Notes: generated by a model from the sequence alone, not told the origin. Counted from the stretch's first letter, positions 7,437 to 16,014 are shown. The stretch: 64,000 bases of DNA from Gracilibacillus halotolerans (GCF_014206945.1 NZ_JACHON010000017.1:1-64000), one strand, 5' to 3'. Program-made: numbers and translations.

Positions 7437-8729
7437 ATGCTATTTGTAAAAACGAAAGAAAAAAACGATACATTCAATATATATAACGGTGTAGGAAAAA
7501 TAAATATAGATCGTGGTAGTAACATAGAGAAACAAATTCAAATGATTAGTCTCACGGAGGAAGATTTAAAAGTAATTAATAGCATTCAGCCATTAATTTT
7601 AGAGCGGATTGATTATATTGTTGGAAGGTTTTATAAAAATTTAGAGACGGAATCTTCTTTAGTACATATTATTAACCAAAATAGTTCAATCGATCGGTTA
7701 AAAAACACACTGGAAGTTCATATAGTGGAGATGTTTAGTGGAGTAATTGACAACGACTTCATAGATAGAAGAAGCAAAATTGCACATATTCATGTGAAAA
7801 TAGGTCTTGAAACGAAATGGTATATGTGTGCATTCCAAGATTTACTTTTAGCTATGATCGATATTATACAACAAAATCTCACTTCTAAAGAGGATTGCTT
7901 GGTTGCAATTCAAGCTGTATCTAAAATTTTAAATTTAGAACAACAGTTAGTATTAGAGGCATATGACAAAGAGTCAGAAAGAATAAAATTGCAAGGAGAA
8001 GAAAAGAAGAGATCTGTTCAAGCTAAAGTGAATAGTGAAGCAGAAAATTTAGCTTCTATTTCCGAAGAAACAAATGGCACTTTTCAGCATTTAATCGTAC
8101 AGTCAAAAGAAATAGTGACTACGTCAAAAAGTGGCACAAAATTATCACTTAACGCAGGTGAGCTAGCACAACAAGGTAAAGAACAAATAAATAGACAAAC
8201 AAAACATATGACGATGATTGATGCATCGATGGAAAATATATTATCTGATGTACAAGGACTACTTAAGATAACAAGTCAGATGCAAGATATAGTAGAAATA
8301 GTTACGGGCATAGCAGATCAAACGAATCTATTATCGTTGAATGCGGCGATTGAAGCAGCAAGAGCTGGAGAGTATGGTCAGGGATTTAGTGTGGTAGCCA
8401 GTGAAGTAAGAAAGCTTTCCGAACAAACAAAGGAATCTGTTTATAACGTTTCCTCACTCATCCAAAATTCACAAAATAAAGTGGAATTATTGACGGAATC
8501 ACTCAGTCAGGTACGCGAAGATGTGAAAAAAGAAAATGAAAGTATGGAAAACACTGAACAAGGATTTGAAGAAATTTTAAACAAACTTTCTGAGACAATG
8601 CAACAAAATGATAAAATAGAAAAAGAAATGGAAGCATTTAATACTGTTATAGAGGAGCTAGGAAAGTCCTTTAAGGAAGTAACGTTGTTAGCCGATAATC
8701 TGACAGAGATTATTCAAGAAATGGATTAA
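7437..8729 (+). CDS. hemAT: heme-based aerotactic transducer HemAT
   Basis: Soluble chemoreceptor of 430 aa that senses oxygen through heme and signals to CheA. Residues about 35-190 are a globin-coupled sensor domain; H119 in [13 protein letters not shown] is at the place of the proximal heme ligand (His123 of B. subtilis HemAT). Residues about 200-430 are a methyl-accepting signalling domain with the conserved hairpin tip [20 protein letters not shown] and EVRKLSEQT. There are no membrane segments, as expected. It is a single gene with the ribosome binding site TAGGAGGA. Compared with typical HemAT the N-terminus has about 30 extra polar residues. Confidence 0.93.
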   Translation: MLFVKTKEKNDTFNIYNGVGKINIDRGSNIEKQIQMISLTEEDLKVINSIQPLILERIDYIVGRFYKNLETESSLVHIINQNSSIDRLKNTLEVHIVEMFSGVIDNDFIDRRSKIAHIHVKIGLETKWYMCAFQDLLLAMIDIIQQNLTSKEDCLVAIQAVSKILNLEQQLVLEAYDKESERIKLQGEEKKRSVQAKVNSEAENLASISEETNGTFQHLIVQSKEIVTTSKSGTKLSLNAGELAQQGKEQINRQTKHMTMIDASMENILSDVQGLLKITSQMQDIVEIVTGIADQTNLLSLNAAIEAARAGEYGQGFSVVASEVRKLSEQTKESVYNVSSLIQNSQNKVELLTESLSQVREDVKKENESMENTEQGFEEILNKLSETMQQNDKIEKEMEAFNTVIEELGKSFKEVTLLADNLTEIIQEMD

Positions 8730-8828
8730 GAAGTAATCGGGACAGGGAATAATGTAATATAGTCAGGATTCTAAGGATTCGATCAGCTAACTTTTATATA
8801 ACGCGTTTGCTAAAGAGGAGGAAGGTCG

Positions 8829-9341
8829 ATGAGTAAAGAGAAAAAATATTCCCTAGCTCCTATTATAGGCGCAGATGCAAAAGTATTAATATTAGGTTCT
8901 ATGCCGGGTGAAGTATCTCTCCGAACACAACAATATTATCATAATAGAAGGAACCACTTTTGGAAAATAATCTTCACCATACTTAATGAACAATACACAG
9001 ATGATTATGAAACTCGAAAAGCTATTGTAAAGAAACATAAAATTGCGCTATGGGATGTTATAAAAGAGTGTGAAAGAGTTGGGAGTCTCGATTCGAAAAT
9101 AAAAAATGAGATACCTAATGATTTTGAAAATCTCCTTTCTAAACATCCAACTATTAAATTAATCGTTCTTAATGGTACGAAGGCTTATAGTGTATTCAAA
9201 AAATACGCTGCTAACAAGGTGAATCCTGAGATAGAAGTAGTAAAACTCCCATCCACTAGTCCAACGCCGGGGAGAAATGTAAAATCGTATGAGGAAAAAT
9301 TACGTGATTGGAGTCTTATAAAAACCTATCTCAATGATTAA
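8829..9341 (+). CDS. DNA-deoxyinosine glycosylase (UDG superfamily)
   Basis: Predicted base-excision-repair enzyme of 170 aa that removes hypoxanthine (deaminated adenine) from DNA. The uracil-DNA-glycosylase fold is marked by motif 1 LILGSMPGEVSLRTQQYYH, the Asn/Arg-rich RRNHFWKI, the central ALWDVI, and the late LPSTSPTPGRN loop matching the DNA-intercalation motif. This combination is typical of the DNA-deoxyinosine glycosylase (family 6 UDG) group. The ribosome binding site is GAGGAGG, 7-8 nt from the ATG. The acetyltransferase gene follows 10 nt after its stop, so they probably form a two-gene operon. Confidence 0.88.
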   Translation: MSKEKKYSLAPIIGADAKVLILGSMPGEVSLRTQQYYHNRRNHFWKIIFTILNEQYTDDYETRKAIVKKHKIALWDVIKECERVGSLDSKIKNEIPNDFENLLSKHPTIKLIVLNGTKAYSVFKKYAANKVNPEIEVVKLPSTSPTPGRNVKSYEEKLRDWSLIKTYLND

Positions 9342-9351
9342 GGAGTTATAT

Positions 9352-9807
9352 ATGCAAATTAGAAAATTAAAGAATCAAGAAAAGCCACCTACAGAACTCT
9401 TACTATTGGCTGATCCCTCTCTAAAGTTAGTAAATGAGTATGTGCAGAGAGGTGAAAATTTTGTAGCGGAGGTTAGTGGCGAGATCGTAGGAGTCTATGT
9501 ATTACTTCCTACACGGCCAAACACGATTGAAATCGTCAATATTGCTGTGTCTGAGCACGAGCAAGGAAAAGGGATAGGAAAACAATTAATTTTAGATGCC
9601 ATCAATCAATCGAAAAAGATGGGTTATAAAACAATAGATATTGGAACAGGGAATTCAAGTGTTGGACAGTTAGCTTTATACCAAAAATGTGGTTTTAGAA
9701 TTTCTGGTATTGATCATGATTTCTTTGTAAGACATTATGAAGATACGATTATAGAAAACGGTATCTGGTGTAGAGATATGATTAGGTTATACCAAGATTT
9801 AGATTAA
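9352..9807 (+). CDS. GNAT acetyltransferase, YvbK-like
   Basis: Cytoplasmic N-acetyltransferase of 151 aa using acetyl-CoA. The acetyl-CoA-binding motif A is VNIAVSEHEQGKGIGKQLI, followed by YKTIDIGTGNSSVGQLALYQKCGF, the pattern of the B. subtilis YvbK group of uncharacterised acetyltransferases. ATG 9352 is used because AAGGAG lies 7 nt upstream; the frame is open further upstream into the glycosylase gene without a better site. The substrate is unknown. Confidence 0.85.
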   Translation: MQIRKLKNQEKPPTELLLLADPSLKLVNEYVQRGENFVAEVSGEIVGVYVLLPTRPNTIEIVNIAVSEHEQGKGIGKQLILDAINQSKKMGYKTIDIGTGNSSVGQLALYQKCGFRISGIDHDFFVRHYEDTIIENGIWCRDMIRLYQDLD

Positions 9808-9835
9808 TAGGTTTGTAAATTATTAGAGTTAGCCA

Positions 9836-10291
9836 TTAAAGTTTCATTTTCAAGCCTTCATGGGTAGCACTAAAGCCTAGTCGTTTATAAAAACGTAATG
9901 CATCATCTCTTGCTTTGTCTGTAGTTAATTGAATTAAGTGACAACCACGTTCTCTTGCACGCTGAATCGCCCATTGGATGAGTTCTGTGCCTATTCCTTT
10001 CCCCCGTATTGAGGAAGAGGTTCGAACTCCCTCGATGGTCGCTCTCCATCCGCCTTGATACGTGATATAAGGGGTAAACGTTATTTGTTGCACACCAATC
10101 ACTTCATCACCGTTGCATGCAACGATTAATTCATTATTCGGGTCAGATGAAATAGCATGAAAAGCCTTTTTATAACTGTTAGGTAGAGGTTGTTCATAGC
10201 GTTCACGTTTACTTCCTAACACATCATCTGCCAGCATGGCGACAATGCTATCTAAATCCTTCTCAGTAGCCACTCTTATTTCAATTTTCAT
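9836..10291 (-). CDS. GNAT acetyltransferase
   Basis: Acetyl-CoA-dependent N-acetyltransferase of 151 aa. Motif A reads IEGVRTSSSIRGKGIGTELI, followed by the C-terminal RDDALRFYKRLGF motif that closes the acetyl-CoA pocket. It has a clear GGAGGTAG ribosome binding site before ATG 10291. It converges on the YvbK-like gene with only 28 bp between the stops and no visible hairpin. The substrate is not apparent. Confidence 0.86.
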   Translation of the reverse strand: MKIEIRVATEKDLDSIVAMLADDVLGSKRERYEQPLPNSYKKAFHAISSDPNNELIVACNGDEVIGVQQITFTPYITYQGGWRATIEGVRTSSSIRGKGIGTELIQWAIQRARERGCHLIQLTTDKARDDALRFYKRLGFSATHEGLKMKL

Positions 10292-10362
10292 TTATTCTAC
10301 CTCCAAAGTTTAGATTTATAAATTATCACTTGTCTGTTAATAAAAGTACCTCTCATTAAAAT

Positions 10363-10680
10363 TCAATAAGTGCTATTTTTTTCATTTTGTTGCCATTTGA
10401 TGTAGTTATAAAGCACTTCAATGGAAAATAAGAGTAAAAATAATAACCCTAAAAAAACGTATGTGATTGTACTCCATTCCGTATATAAATATATTATAAT
10501 GACAGCGACAATTGCGACAGGGAGGGTAGTGAAGCTCCTAATCATCCTTCTCCTATAAGATAATTTGTAATAGATTAAATTAAATCCTTTATCGACCTTC
10601 TTCTTTTTTCTAAAAAATCGCAATAAAATTACTTCAATAAGAACAAAAGTCAAGACCACTAATATAACGAATAGAATCAT
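10363..10680 (-). CDS. small membrane protein, 105 aa
   Basis: Unrecognised. The N-terminal 18 residues form a membrane segment (ILFVILVVLTFVLIEVILL). A basic stretch (RFFRKKKKVDKG) follows, and two further hydrophobic segments (about 52-68 and 72-91) precede a polar tail. The ribosome binding site GGAGAGGAG is strong, so the gene is probably real. It lies 72 bp upstream of the GNAT gene in the same direction and may be co-transcribed with it. Confidence 0.65.
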   Translation of the reverse strand: MILFVILVVLTFVLIEVILLRFFRKKKKVDKGFNLIYYKLSYRRRMIRSFTTLPVAIVAVIIIYLYTEWSTITYVFLGLLFLLLFSIEVLYNYIKWQQNEKNSTY

Positions 10681-10863
10681 TTAATTCTCCTCTCCATTTA
10701 ATATTTCTCAGTATATCTAACGTACGACTTAACCATCATTTAATTAGGTAAAATATGTAATTTTTATGTTTTAAGTATAACAGAAATATATAGGAAGTTA
10801 AGTAATAATTTATAAATTTGCTGTATATAAGATTGGGTTCTAATAATCCAATCTTTTTTATTG

Positions 10864-10944
10864 TATCATTTTATGATATACCTATTGACTGATATATCAT
10901 AAGATGATATATTGCTTTTAGATATATATCACTTTATGACATAT
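10864..10944 (+). promoter_or_regulatory. PadR operon promoter with three phased operators
   Basis: A sigma-A promoter is formed by TTGACT (10885-10890), a 17-bp spacer and TATATT (10908-10913). Three related dyads follow the pattern ATATATCA-N5-TGATATAT: TATCA-N5-TGATA at 10864-10878, a perfect copy at 10892-10912, and ATATATCA-N5-TGACATAT at 10924-10944. Their centres are 31-32 bp apart, about three helical turns. The perfect copy fills the space between -35 and -10, so bound repressor should block transcription. PadR family members commonly autoregulate through such AT-rich dyads. Confidence 0.8.
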
Positions 10945-10968
10945 GTAATGAAGAAAGATGGTGAGAAT

Positions 10969-11286
10969 TTGACTAAGACGGAACAATTAACGGATAGCAT
11001 GTTTTATATTATGGCTGCTTTAACAGAGCCGAGACATGGATACGCAATAATGAACCTTATAGAAGAAACCTCTGAAGGAGTAATTAAGATTGGTCCTGCT
11101 TCTATGTATACAATCATTAAAAAATTACTAAAACAAGAATGGATCTATTTGTATGACGGGTCGGATTCGAGACGGAAAACCTATTTGCTCACTGGTAAGG
11201 GAAAGGAAGTTTTAGAACAGGATTTGAAAATAAGAAACAAAATGATCGATCTAGCAATGAAAGGATTAAAGGAGAGTGGAAAATGA
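10969..11286 (+). CDS. PadR-family transcriptional regulator
   Basis: Winged-helix repressor of 105 aa. The core matches PadR: DSMFYIMAALTEPRHGYAIMNLIEE, then the wing region GPASMYTIIKKLLKQEWI, and a C-terminal dimerisation helix (KGKEVLEQDLKIRNKMIDLA). The start is uncertain: TTG 10969 follows GGTGAG and starts where the family usually does, while ATG 10948 lacks a ribosome binding site. Any start before about 10920 would lie inside the promoter. The stop overlaps the next start (ATGA), a typical PadR plus DUF2812 pair. It is likely autoregulated. Confidence 0.88.
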   Translation: MTKTEQLTDSMFYIMAALTEPRHGYAIMNLIEETSEGVIKIGPASMYTIIKKLLKQEWIYLYDGSDSRRKTYLLTGKGKEVLEQDLKIRNKMIDLAMKGLKESGK

Positions 11287-11996
11287 GTCGTATGAAATAT
11301 ATTATGTCAGGCGGGTTAGCTTTCTCTGAAAATAAAGATATGGAGAAATTACGAAAATATTCATTGAAAGGTTGGCATGTACGAGAATTCAAATTTATGG
11401 GATATCTCTTGGAAAAGGATGAAAGTAAAGATTATATTTACAACATTGATTATCGCTTACTTGAAGAGAATGAAAAGGAAGAATATTTCAATGTATTTAC
11501 CACTTCAGGTTGGTTTCATGTAGCATCAGAAGGCGATGTACATTTATTTCGGGCGAAGCCTGGAACACGACCTATATATACCGACAATGATACAACCATT
11601 GAAAAGTATGAAAACTCAAGCAATCTATTAAATAAATCAAGTCTCCCCCTCATTTTACTGACGATAGTTGCTTGGATTGGTTCAGCGTTAAGTACGGCAG
11701 CTTTACACACTACGCTTGAAGTAATTGCCATTGTTTTAACGATCATTGCAGTTCCAGCAGCTTTTACACTCTTGGCAGCTTATCGTAATAAATGGAAGGT
11801 AGAGGGGAAAAGAGGATTGGTTACTTTAACTAGATTAGTACCATATCTCTTCATACTTGCTGGTGTCATCGCATTACTATCGATTTTTGGGTCAAATCTC
11901 ACGGTTAAAATTATTACATCCGCCCTCATTGGAGGAGTTGGATTACCATTGGCTATATGGTTGATTACATCTGTTTATTATAAAGTAAAAGCCTAA
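11283..11996 (+). CDS. DUF2812 membrane protein
   Basis: Membrane protein of 237 aa, co-translated with the PadR regulator. The soluble N-terminus (1-95) carries the DUF2812 pattern: AFSENKDMEKLRKYSLKGWH, then IYNIDYRLL, and SGWFHVASEGDVHLFRA. Four hydrophobic segments follow between about 120 and 235. PadR-DUF2812 pairs are common in Firmicutes, and the membrane protein is usually the regulated partner. Its biochemical role is unknown. Confidence 0.82.
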   Translation: MSRMKYIMSGGLAFSENKDMEKLRKYSLKGWHVREFKFMGYLLEKDESKDYIYNIDYRLLEENEKEEYFNVFTTSGWFHVASEGDVHLFRAKPGTRPIYTDNDTTIEKYENSSNLLNKSSLPLILLTIVAWIGSALSTAALHTTLEVIAIVLTIIAVPAAFTLLAAYRNKWKVEGKRGLVTLTRLVPYLFILAGVIALLSIFGSNLTVKIITSALIGGVGLPLAIWLITSVYYKVKA

Positions 11997-12001
11997 GTAA
12001 C

Positions 12002-12036
12002 AAGGAGAGGGACGAAGCGTTCTTCTCCTTTCTTTT
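12002..12036 (+). terminator. intrinsic terminator after the DUF2812 gene
   Basis: AAGGAGA (12002-12008) pairs with TCTCCTT (12024-12030) and is followed by TCTTTT. The stem is short but correctly placed. Confidence 0.6.
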
Positions 12037-12100
12037 GAATGTGCAAAAGTTAATTTATAGTCGTTCATTTTTACTTACAAAGGTGAACATTTAAGGATAT

Positions 12101-12199
12101 TCAGGTAAATAAATGATAAATGGAGGTTACTATAAAATAAAAGAATAAGCCAGCTAAAAAAATTAGAACAGCTAAGAAAACTAGAATATTTCTCTTCAA
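12101..12199 (-). CDS. small single-span membrane peptide (32 aa)
   Basis: In the gap 11997-12335 the minus strand encodes a 32-aa peptide that begins MKRNILVFLAV and consists of one basic N-terminus and one long membrane helix. TTG 12199 is preceded by GGTGGGAG at 7-9 nt; GTG 12208 is an alternative start. Composition and start context look genuine, but no family is recognised. Confidence 0.45.
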   Translation of the reverse strand: MKRNILVFLAVLIFLAGLFFYFIVTSIYHLFT

Positions 12200-12335
12200 T
12201 TTAAACACACTCCCACCGAGTTAGTTATTTGTAATAACTAAAACTATTACCATATTATAACATCCAAAGCGAAATAATATAATCGTTTTTATGGTAAAAT
12301 GGATTTACATTTTGGAGGAAAGTGGGGAGATATTA

Positions 12336-12692
12336 TTGGAAGAGATAGATAAGCTAATGCTTACTTTAAAAAAGTTGGAGGAAAGTCACTTAACGCCAGA
12401 AGTACGGAGTTCGAGTTTAGAATTAGATAGATTATTAGCGGATAATTTTTTTGAGTTTGGGAGCTCGGGTACTATTTATTGGAAAGCTGATTGTATAGTT
12501 GACGAGGGAGTCGAAGTTAGACAAATGTCTTTATATGATTTTAATGTTCACCCTCTTTCTCCTGATGTTGTGCTTACGACATATCGAGTGGAGGATACAA
12601 CAAGACAACAATCAACTTTAAGAAGCAGCATTTGGAAATATATTGACGGAAGATGGCAAATGTTTTTTCATCAAGGAACGATAAAAAAATAA
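12336..12692 (+). CDS. DUF4440 / SnoaL-like protein
   Basis: Small cytoplasmic protein of 118 aa with the NTF2-like fold. The core LTPEVRSSSLELDRLLADNFFEFGSSG matches DUF4440, and the C-terminal SSIWKYIDGRWQMFFHQGT completes the cone-shaped barrel. TTG 12336 follows GTGGGGAG by 6 nt and gives the normal family length; ATG 12291 would add 15 residues without a good ribosome binding site. It sits 18 bp before plsC, suggesting co-transcription. Function unknown. Confidence 0.78.
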   Translation: MEEIDKLMLTLKKLEESHLTPEVRSSSLELDRLLADNFFEFGSSGTIYWKADCIVDEGVEVRQMSLYDFNVHPLSPDVVLTTYRVEDTTRQQSTLRSSIWKYIDGRWQMFFHQGTIKK

Positions 12693-12710
12693 AAAAAGGA
12701 GAAGCGCACT

Positions 12711-13301
12711 ATGTATAAATTTGGAAGGTCCGTCATCCATATATTTCTCAGTATTTTTGGTGGAGGTGTTCGTGCAGTAAATCGGAATCGAATTCCATCC
12801 AATCTCACGGGTTATGTTGTTGTATGTACTCACCGTACTTGGATAGATGTACTCGCATTAGGGATAGCCATGAAACCTACTCCTTTATACTATATGGCAA
12901 AGAAGGAACTTTTTAAATCACATGTGACGAAGAGGTTTTTTACATCTTTGAATGCTTTTCCAGTAGATCGCGAGAATCCAGGTCCTAGTGCATTGAAGAT
13001 TCCTCATAAGTTATTGAAAGAAGGAAAAGTTGTCGGGATCTTTCCGAGTGGTACAAGATCAAGTGAAGAAACGGGATTGAAAAAAGGTGCGTTTGTGATT
13101 GCGAAACGTTCAGGTGTGCCTATTATACCAGCAGTCTATCGAGGTCCGACTTCCTTAAAGGGAATCTTTAAAAGGGAGAAAATCATTGTCAATTTTGGTC
13201 ATCCTGTAGATTTAGAAAATTACCAAATGAAGGATGCAAACTATGTCTTGCAAACGATTCAAGATAGATTTCATGATTTAGAAATGGAAATAGATAAATA
13301 G
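12711..13301 (+). CDS. plsC: 1-acyl-sn-glycerol-3-phosphate acyltransferase (PlsC-like)
   Basis: Membrane-associated acyltransferase of 196 aa that makes phosphatidic acid from lysophosphatidate in phospholipid synthesis. Motif I is H41-RTWI-D46 (HX4D), motif II is VDRENPGP, motif III is GIFPSGTRS, and motif IV is VPIIPAVYRG. The N-terminus has one hydrophobic stretch (about 8-20). The ribosome binding site AAAGGAG is optimal. It may be a second PlsC paralogue in the genome, so the symbol names the family function. Confidence 0.88.
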   Translation: MYKFGRSVIHIFLSIFGGGVRAVNRNRIPSNLTGYVVVCTHRTWIDVLALGIAMKPTPLYYMAKKELFKSHVTKRFFTSLNAFPVDRENPGPSALKIPHKLLKEGKVVGIFPSGTRSSEETGLKKGAFVIAKRSGVPIIPAVYRGPTSLKGIFKREKIIVNFGHPVDLENYQMKDANYVLQTIQDRFHDLEMEIDK

Positions 13302-13399
13302 TCGGTGAGTTTTCAATTATCCATAAATAGAACCCAATACACTAGGTAATGGGTTCATGTAGACAATTTTATTTTCTAGATTTTAACTGCTGCTCTGCT

Positions 13400-13510
13400 T
13401 TATAGCATTCGAATAATTCGAGTCGCAATTAAAATAACGAATACGATACCTAACCAAGTTAATCCAGTTGGTATGAATTTTTCGAATGAGGTAAACCATA
13501 TTAAGGTTCC
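13400..13510 (-). pseudogene. fragment of a membrane protein
   Basis: The minus strand is open and encodes a hydrophobic stretch, FEKFIPTGLTWLGIVFVILI then ATRIIRML and a TAA at 13402-13400. It has no start codon and overlaps the 5' end of the truncated phosphatase. It probably marks the other side of the deletion that removed the phosphatase N-terminus. Low confidence because it is short. Confidence 0.3.
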
Positions 13511-13874
13511 AATTATAGAAATGCCAGAATTTCAAGAGAGAGGTTATGGCGATGCAGAAGGCTTAACACCAAAGGAGCGTCTCACATTATTTCCCGATGG
13601 GGTTTATCCAAATCAAGAGGATAGATTATCTTTAACGAAAAGGGTCGTAGAAGGTTTAAAAGAAATAAACATACGATTCCATGATAAAAAAGTGTTGTTG
13701 GTCGCTCATGGTGCTGTTATTAATGCTATATTATATGAGTTATCTGATGGTGAGGTTGGGTCGGGAAAAACAAGCCTGATCAATGCTTGTATAAGCAATA
13801 TTGAATTTAGGCAACAGGCATGGGCTATTATAAACTTTAACCAAGTAAACCATCTTTCCTCGTATGGGGGATAG
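13473..13874 (+). pseudogene. histidine phosphatase, N-terminally truncated
   Basis: From about residue 8 this frame matches the C-terminal two thirds of a phosphoglycerate-mutase-like phosphatase: MPEFQERGYGDAEGLTPKER, then KKVLLVAHGAVINAILYEL with the second catalytic His. The N-terminal RHG motif with the phospho-accepting His is missing, and no upstream frame supplies it. There is no convincing ribosome binding site. The first residues come from DNA that, on the minus strand, encodes a membrane-like stretch (13400-13510), so a deletion seems to have joined two genes. The product would be inactive. Confidence 0.72.
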
Positions 13875-13911
13875 AGTTAATAGATGCATTGCCTTTGACT
13901 GATAAATATCC

Positions 13912-14319
13912 CTAAAGTAATTGTGCGACCCGTTCAACTTGTTGCTCTCCAGCTTCTGCCCATCTACTCTTATCCACGATGTTTGCATCTTTATCAAGAG
14001 GTTTTTGAAATTGATTTAGACCTGTTGCGGTTAGTAATGAATTTTCATCCCAATCTAATCCAAAGTTCACAATATGTTTAATGACATACGGTTGCCCAAA
14101 TTCAATATAGGCACTTCGCTGATCAAGCTCCCCTTGTACGACAAAAAATGGAACTCTTATGTATATGGATTCAGGGCCATCACGATGCAAAAGGCTATCG
14201 AATTTACCCTGATCATAATCAAAATTATGGCAAAAGAAAAATCCGTGAGATTTAAATAGTCTCCATGCATCACCAAAATTAGCTCTTTTTCCTTCAATCG
14301 CTGTCTGCAATTTTAACAT
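13912..14319 (-). CDS. YugN-like family protein
   Basis: Cytoplasmic protein of 135 aa. LQTAIEGKRANFGDA at the start, HNFDYDQGKFDSLL, then YIRVPFFVVQGELD and LLTATGLNQFQKPLDKDA follow the YugN-like family in order. ATG 14319 is chosen because GAGGAG lies 9 nt upstream and the TTG at 14328 is within that site. Members are conserved in Bacillales without a known role. No convincing hairpin follows the stop. Confidence 0.85.
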   Translation of the reverse strand: MLKLQTAIEGKRANFGDAWRLFKSHGFFFCHNFDYDQGKFDSLLHRDGPESIYIRVPFFVVQGELDQRSAYIEFGQPYVIKHIVNFGLDWDENSLLTATGLNQFQKPLDKDANIVDKSRWAEAGEQQVERVAQLL

Positions 14320-14486
14320 ACATATCAACTCCTCGTTGGTTAGTATGTACTTTTTTTCTGCGGAAAATACCTACTTTCCATATTTCTCTTTATAACACTA
14401 TTTTTACGTGAAACAACTATTTCCATACATAAGTTTACGTATTTCGACAGAAAATATAGCAAATCTTATAAGGAGGTGTAAGCATA

Positions 14487-14807
14487 GTGGGTACGATAAA
14501 GCGTATTGCGCTAGTCTTGTTAATAATTGGAGGTATCAACTGGGGACTAATAGGTCTTTTTCAGTTTGATCTAGTTGCTTCCATTTTTGGTGGTCAGGAT
14601 TCCGGTTTAGCACGTATCATCTATAGCCTTGTTGGACTAAGCAGTTTAATATGTATTCCAATACTGTTTGACCGATTAGGTGAATCCGATGAAGCGACGA
14701 CGAATCAAAGGATTCGTTCAGATAACGTGAATTATGGTGTTGAGTTCGGGGAAGATATCGATGATGATTTTGAGCTATCGAATCGTGATTCAGACCGTAA
14801 GGAATAA
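14487..14807 (+). CDS. yuzA: DUF378 membrane protein (YuzA-like)
   Basis: Small membrane protein of 106 aa. The first 65 residues are the DUF378 domain with two helices and the family signature IGGINWGLIGLFQFDLV plus IYSLVGLSSL. The GTG start follows AAGGAGG. The C-terminal 40 residues are acidic and polar and are longer than in B. subtilis YuzA. Function unknown. Confidence 0.85.
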   Translation: MGTIKRIALVLLIIGGINWGLIGLFQFDLVASIFGGQDSGLARIIYSLVGLSSLICIPILFDRLGESDEATTNQRIRSDNVNYGVEFGEDIDDDFELSNRDSDRKE

Positions 14808-14824
14808 CCTTAAGTTTTAAAAAT

Positions 14825-14862
14825 ATTCCCCTAGCCTAAAAATATAGGCGGGGGATTTATTA
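14825..14862 (+). terminator. intrinsic terminator after yuzA
   Basis: TTCCCCTAGCCT pairs with AGGCGGGGGA across a short loop (14825-14856) and is followed by TTTATTATA. Confidence 0.7.
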
Positions 14863-14890
14863 TACTTTTCTAAAGAAGGAGGTGTTGGAT

Positions 14891-15313
14891 GTGAACCAAT
14901 CTGAGATTAGAGCAAATATCGAGAAAATTCTTGAAGGAAGTCACATCGGGACAATGGCCACAGTGAAAAGCAATAAGCCTCACTCTCGCTATATGACTTT
15001 CTTTAACAGAGAATTAACATTGTTTACACCGACAGCTAAGGATACGGACAAAATTGAAGAGATAGAAGGAAATCCATATACCCACATCATAATTGGTTAT
15101 GAGGGCGATGGGTTTGGTGATGAATATATTGAATACGAGGGTAAAGTCCGTTTCAATCATTCTGAAGAACTGAAAAAGAAGCTTTGGAATGATGATATGA
15201 AAATATATTTTGAAGGGCCAACAGACCCTAACTATACACTGCTCGAAATACATCCAATAAATATTCGTTTAATGAACAAAAAGGGCGAACCACCTAAAGA
15301 GTTAGAAATTTAA
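14891..15313 (+). CDS. general stress protein, pyridoxamine-phosphate-oxidase fold (YdaG-like)
   Basis: Flavin-binding split-barrel protein of 140 aa, the usual length of YdaG. Recognisable parts are EKILEGSHIGTMATVKSNKPHSRYM (written in two pieces: EKILEGSHIGTMATV and KPHSRYM), THIIIGYEGDG, and the C-terminal LLEIHPINIRLMN. GTG 14891 is 8 nt from AAGGAGG; the GTG at 14882 overlaps it. It probably has a general-stress role as in the family. The gene ends at a hairpin shared with the converging YczE-like gene. Confidence 0.82.
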   Translation: MNQSEIRANIEKILEGSHIGTMATVKSNKPHSRYMTFFNRELTLFTPTAKDTDKIEEIEGNPYTHIIIGYEGDGFGDEYIEYEGKVRFNHSEELKKKLWNDDMKIYFEGPTDPNYTLLEIHPINIRLMNKKGEPPKELEI

Positions 15314-15317
15314 TAGA

Positions 15318-15349
15318 TAAGCTGTCTTCACCACGACGAAGACGGCTTA
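15318..15349. terminator. bidirectional terminator
   Basis: TAAGCTGTCTTC (15318-15329) pairs with GAAGACGGCTTA (15338-15349) between two converging genes. T-rich flanks are present on the minus-strand side. Confidence 0.75.
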
Positions 15350-15360
15350 GATAAAATATT

Positions 15361-16014
15361 TTATTCGGTAAGCCAATGGATAAGGTGCTTTTGATAACGT
15401 CTAATTAGCCAACCGAGTATTCTTCCTACAAAGTAAGCAGCTAGCAAGGTACCAATTCCAACTGCTCCAAATGACTGAAGAAAGATAATACATATTAAAG
15501 CTGCGATGATAACACTTAATAAGTCGCTCGTAATTTTGGCTTTACTAAGTACAATGTTAAACTTTTCACCAATTACATGCGTTAACTCGTCGTACGGCAT
15601 CAGTGTTAATTTCGCACTAAAATAACCGAGTAACCCAATTGAAATAACAAATAAACTAATTATTAAATATAACCACTGTATTACTAAAGTGTCTGCAGGC
15701 GGTAAAAAACGCACCAAAAACAAGGTCATATCTACAAAAGAGCCAAATAGGATGGCTATAATTAATTGTATTACTGACTCTCGTAAGTTAAATCGTTTAT
15801 TCAAGATGACTTGTACTACAATAAATAGCAAGTTTGCCACGATTGTCATCATACCAACGGATAAGCCTGAGGTAAGTGCCATTGCATAGGCTAAAGATGA
15901 TACAGGAGACACACCGAGATCTGCTAGGATAGAAATACTTACACCCAATGAAAGGAAAAATAAACCAACAAGATATAATGTTATTCTTTTAATGATACTC
16001 CGATGATGTTTCAT
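15361..16014 (-). CDS. YczE/YyaS/YitT-family membrane protein
   Basis: Integral membrane protein of 217 aa with about five to six helices. The N-terminal LYLVGLFFLSLGVSISILAD, DLGVSPVSSLAYA and the C-terminal FGAVGIGTLLAAYFVGRILG match the YczE/YyaS membrane family. The ribosome binding site GAGGAGAG precedes ATG 16014. The family has no established transport substrate; YczE was linked to antibiotic production in Bacillus, but that cannot be carried over here. Region 16015-16233 has no gene. Confidence 0.8.
   Translation of the reverse strand: MKHHRSIIKRITLYLVGLFFLSLGVSISILADLGVSPVSSLAYAMALTSGLSVGMMTIVANLLFIVVQVILNKRFNLRESVIQLIIAILFGSFVDMTLFLVRFLPPADTLVIQWLYLIISLFVISIGLLGYFSAKLTLMPYDELTHVIGEKFNIVLSKAKITSDLLSVIIAALICIIFLQSFGAVGIGTLLAAYFVGRILGWLIRRYQKHLIHWLTE

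Noticed and set aside
13327-13353. Hairpin GAACCCA/TGGGTTC after plsC as a terminator
   Set aside because: Seven-bp stem with a long loop and no T run directly after it; too weak to list as a feature.
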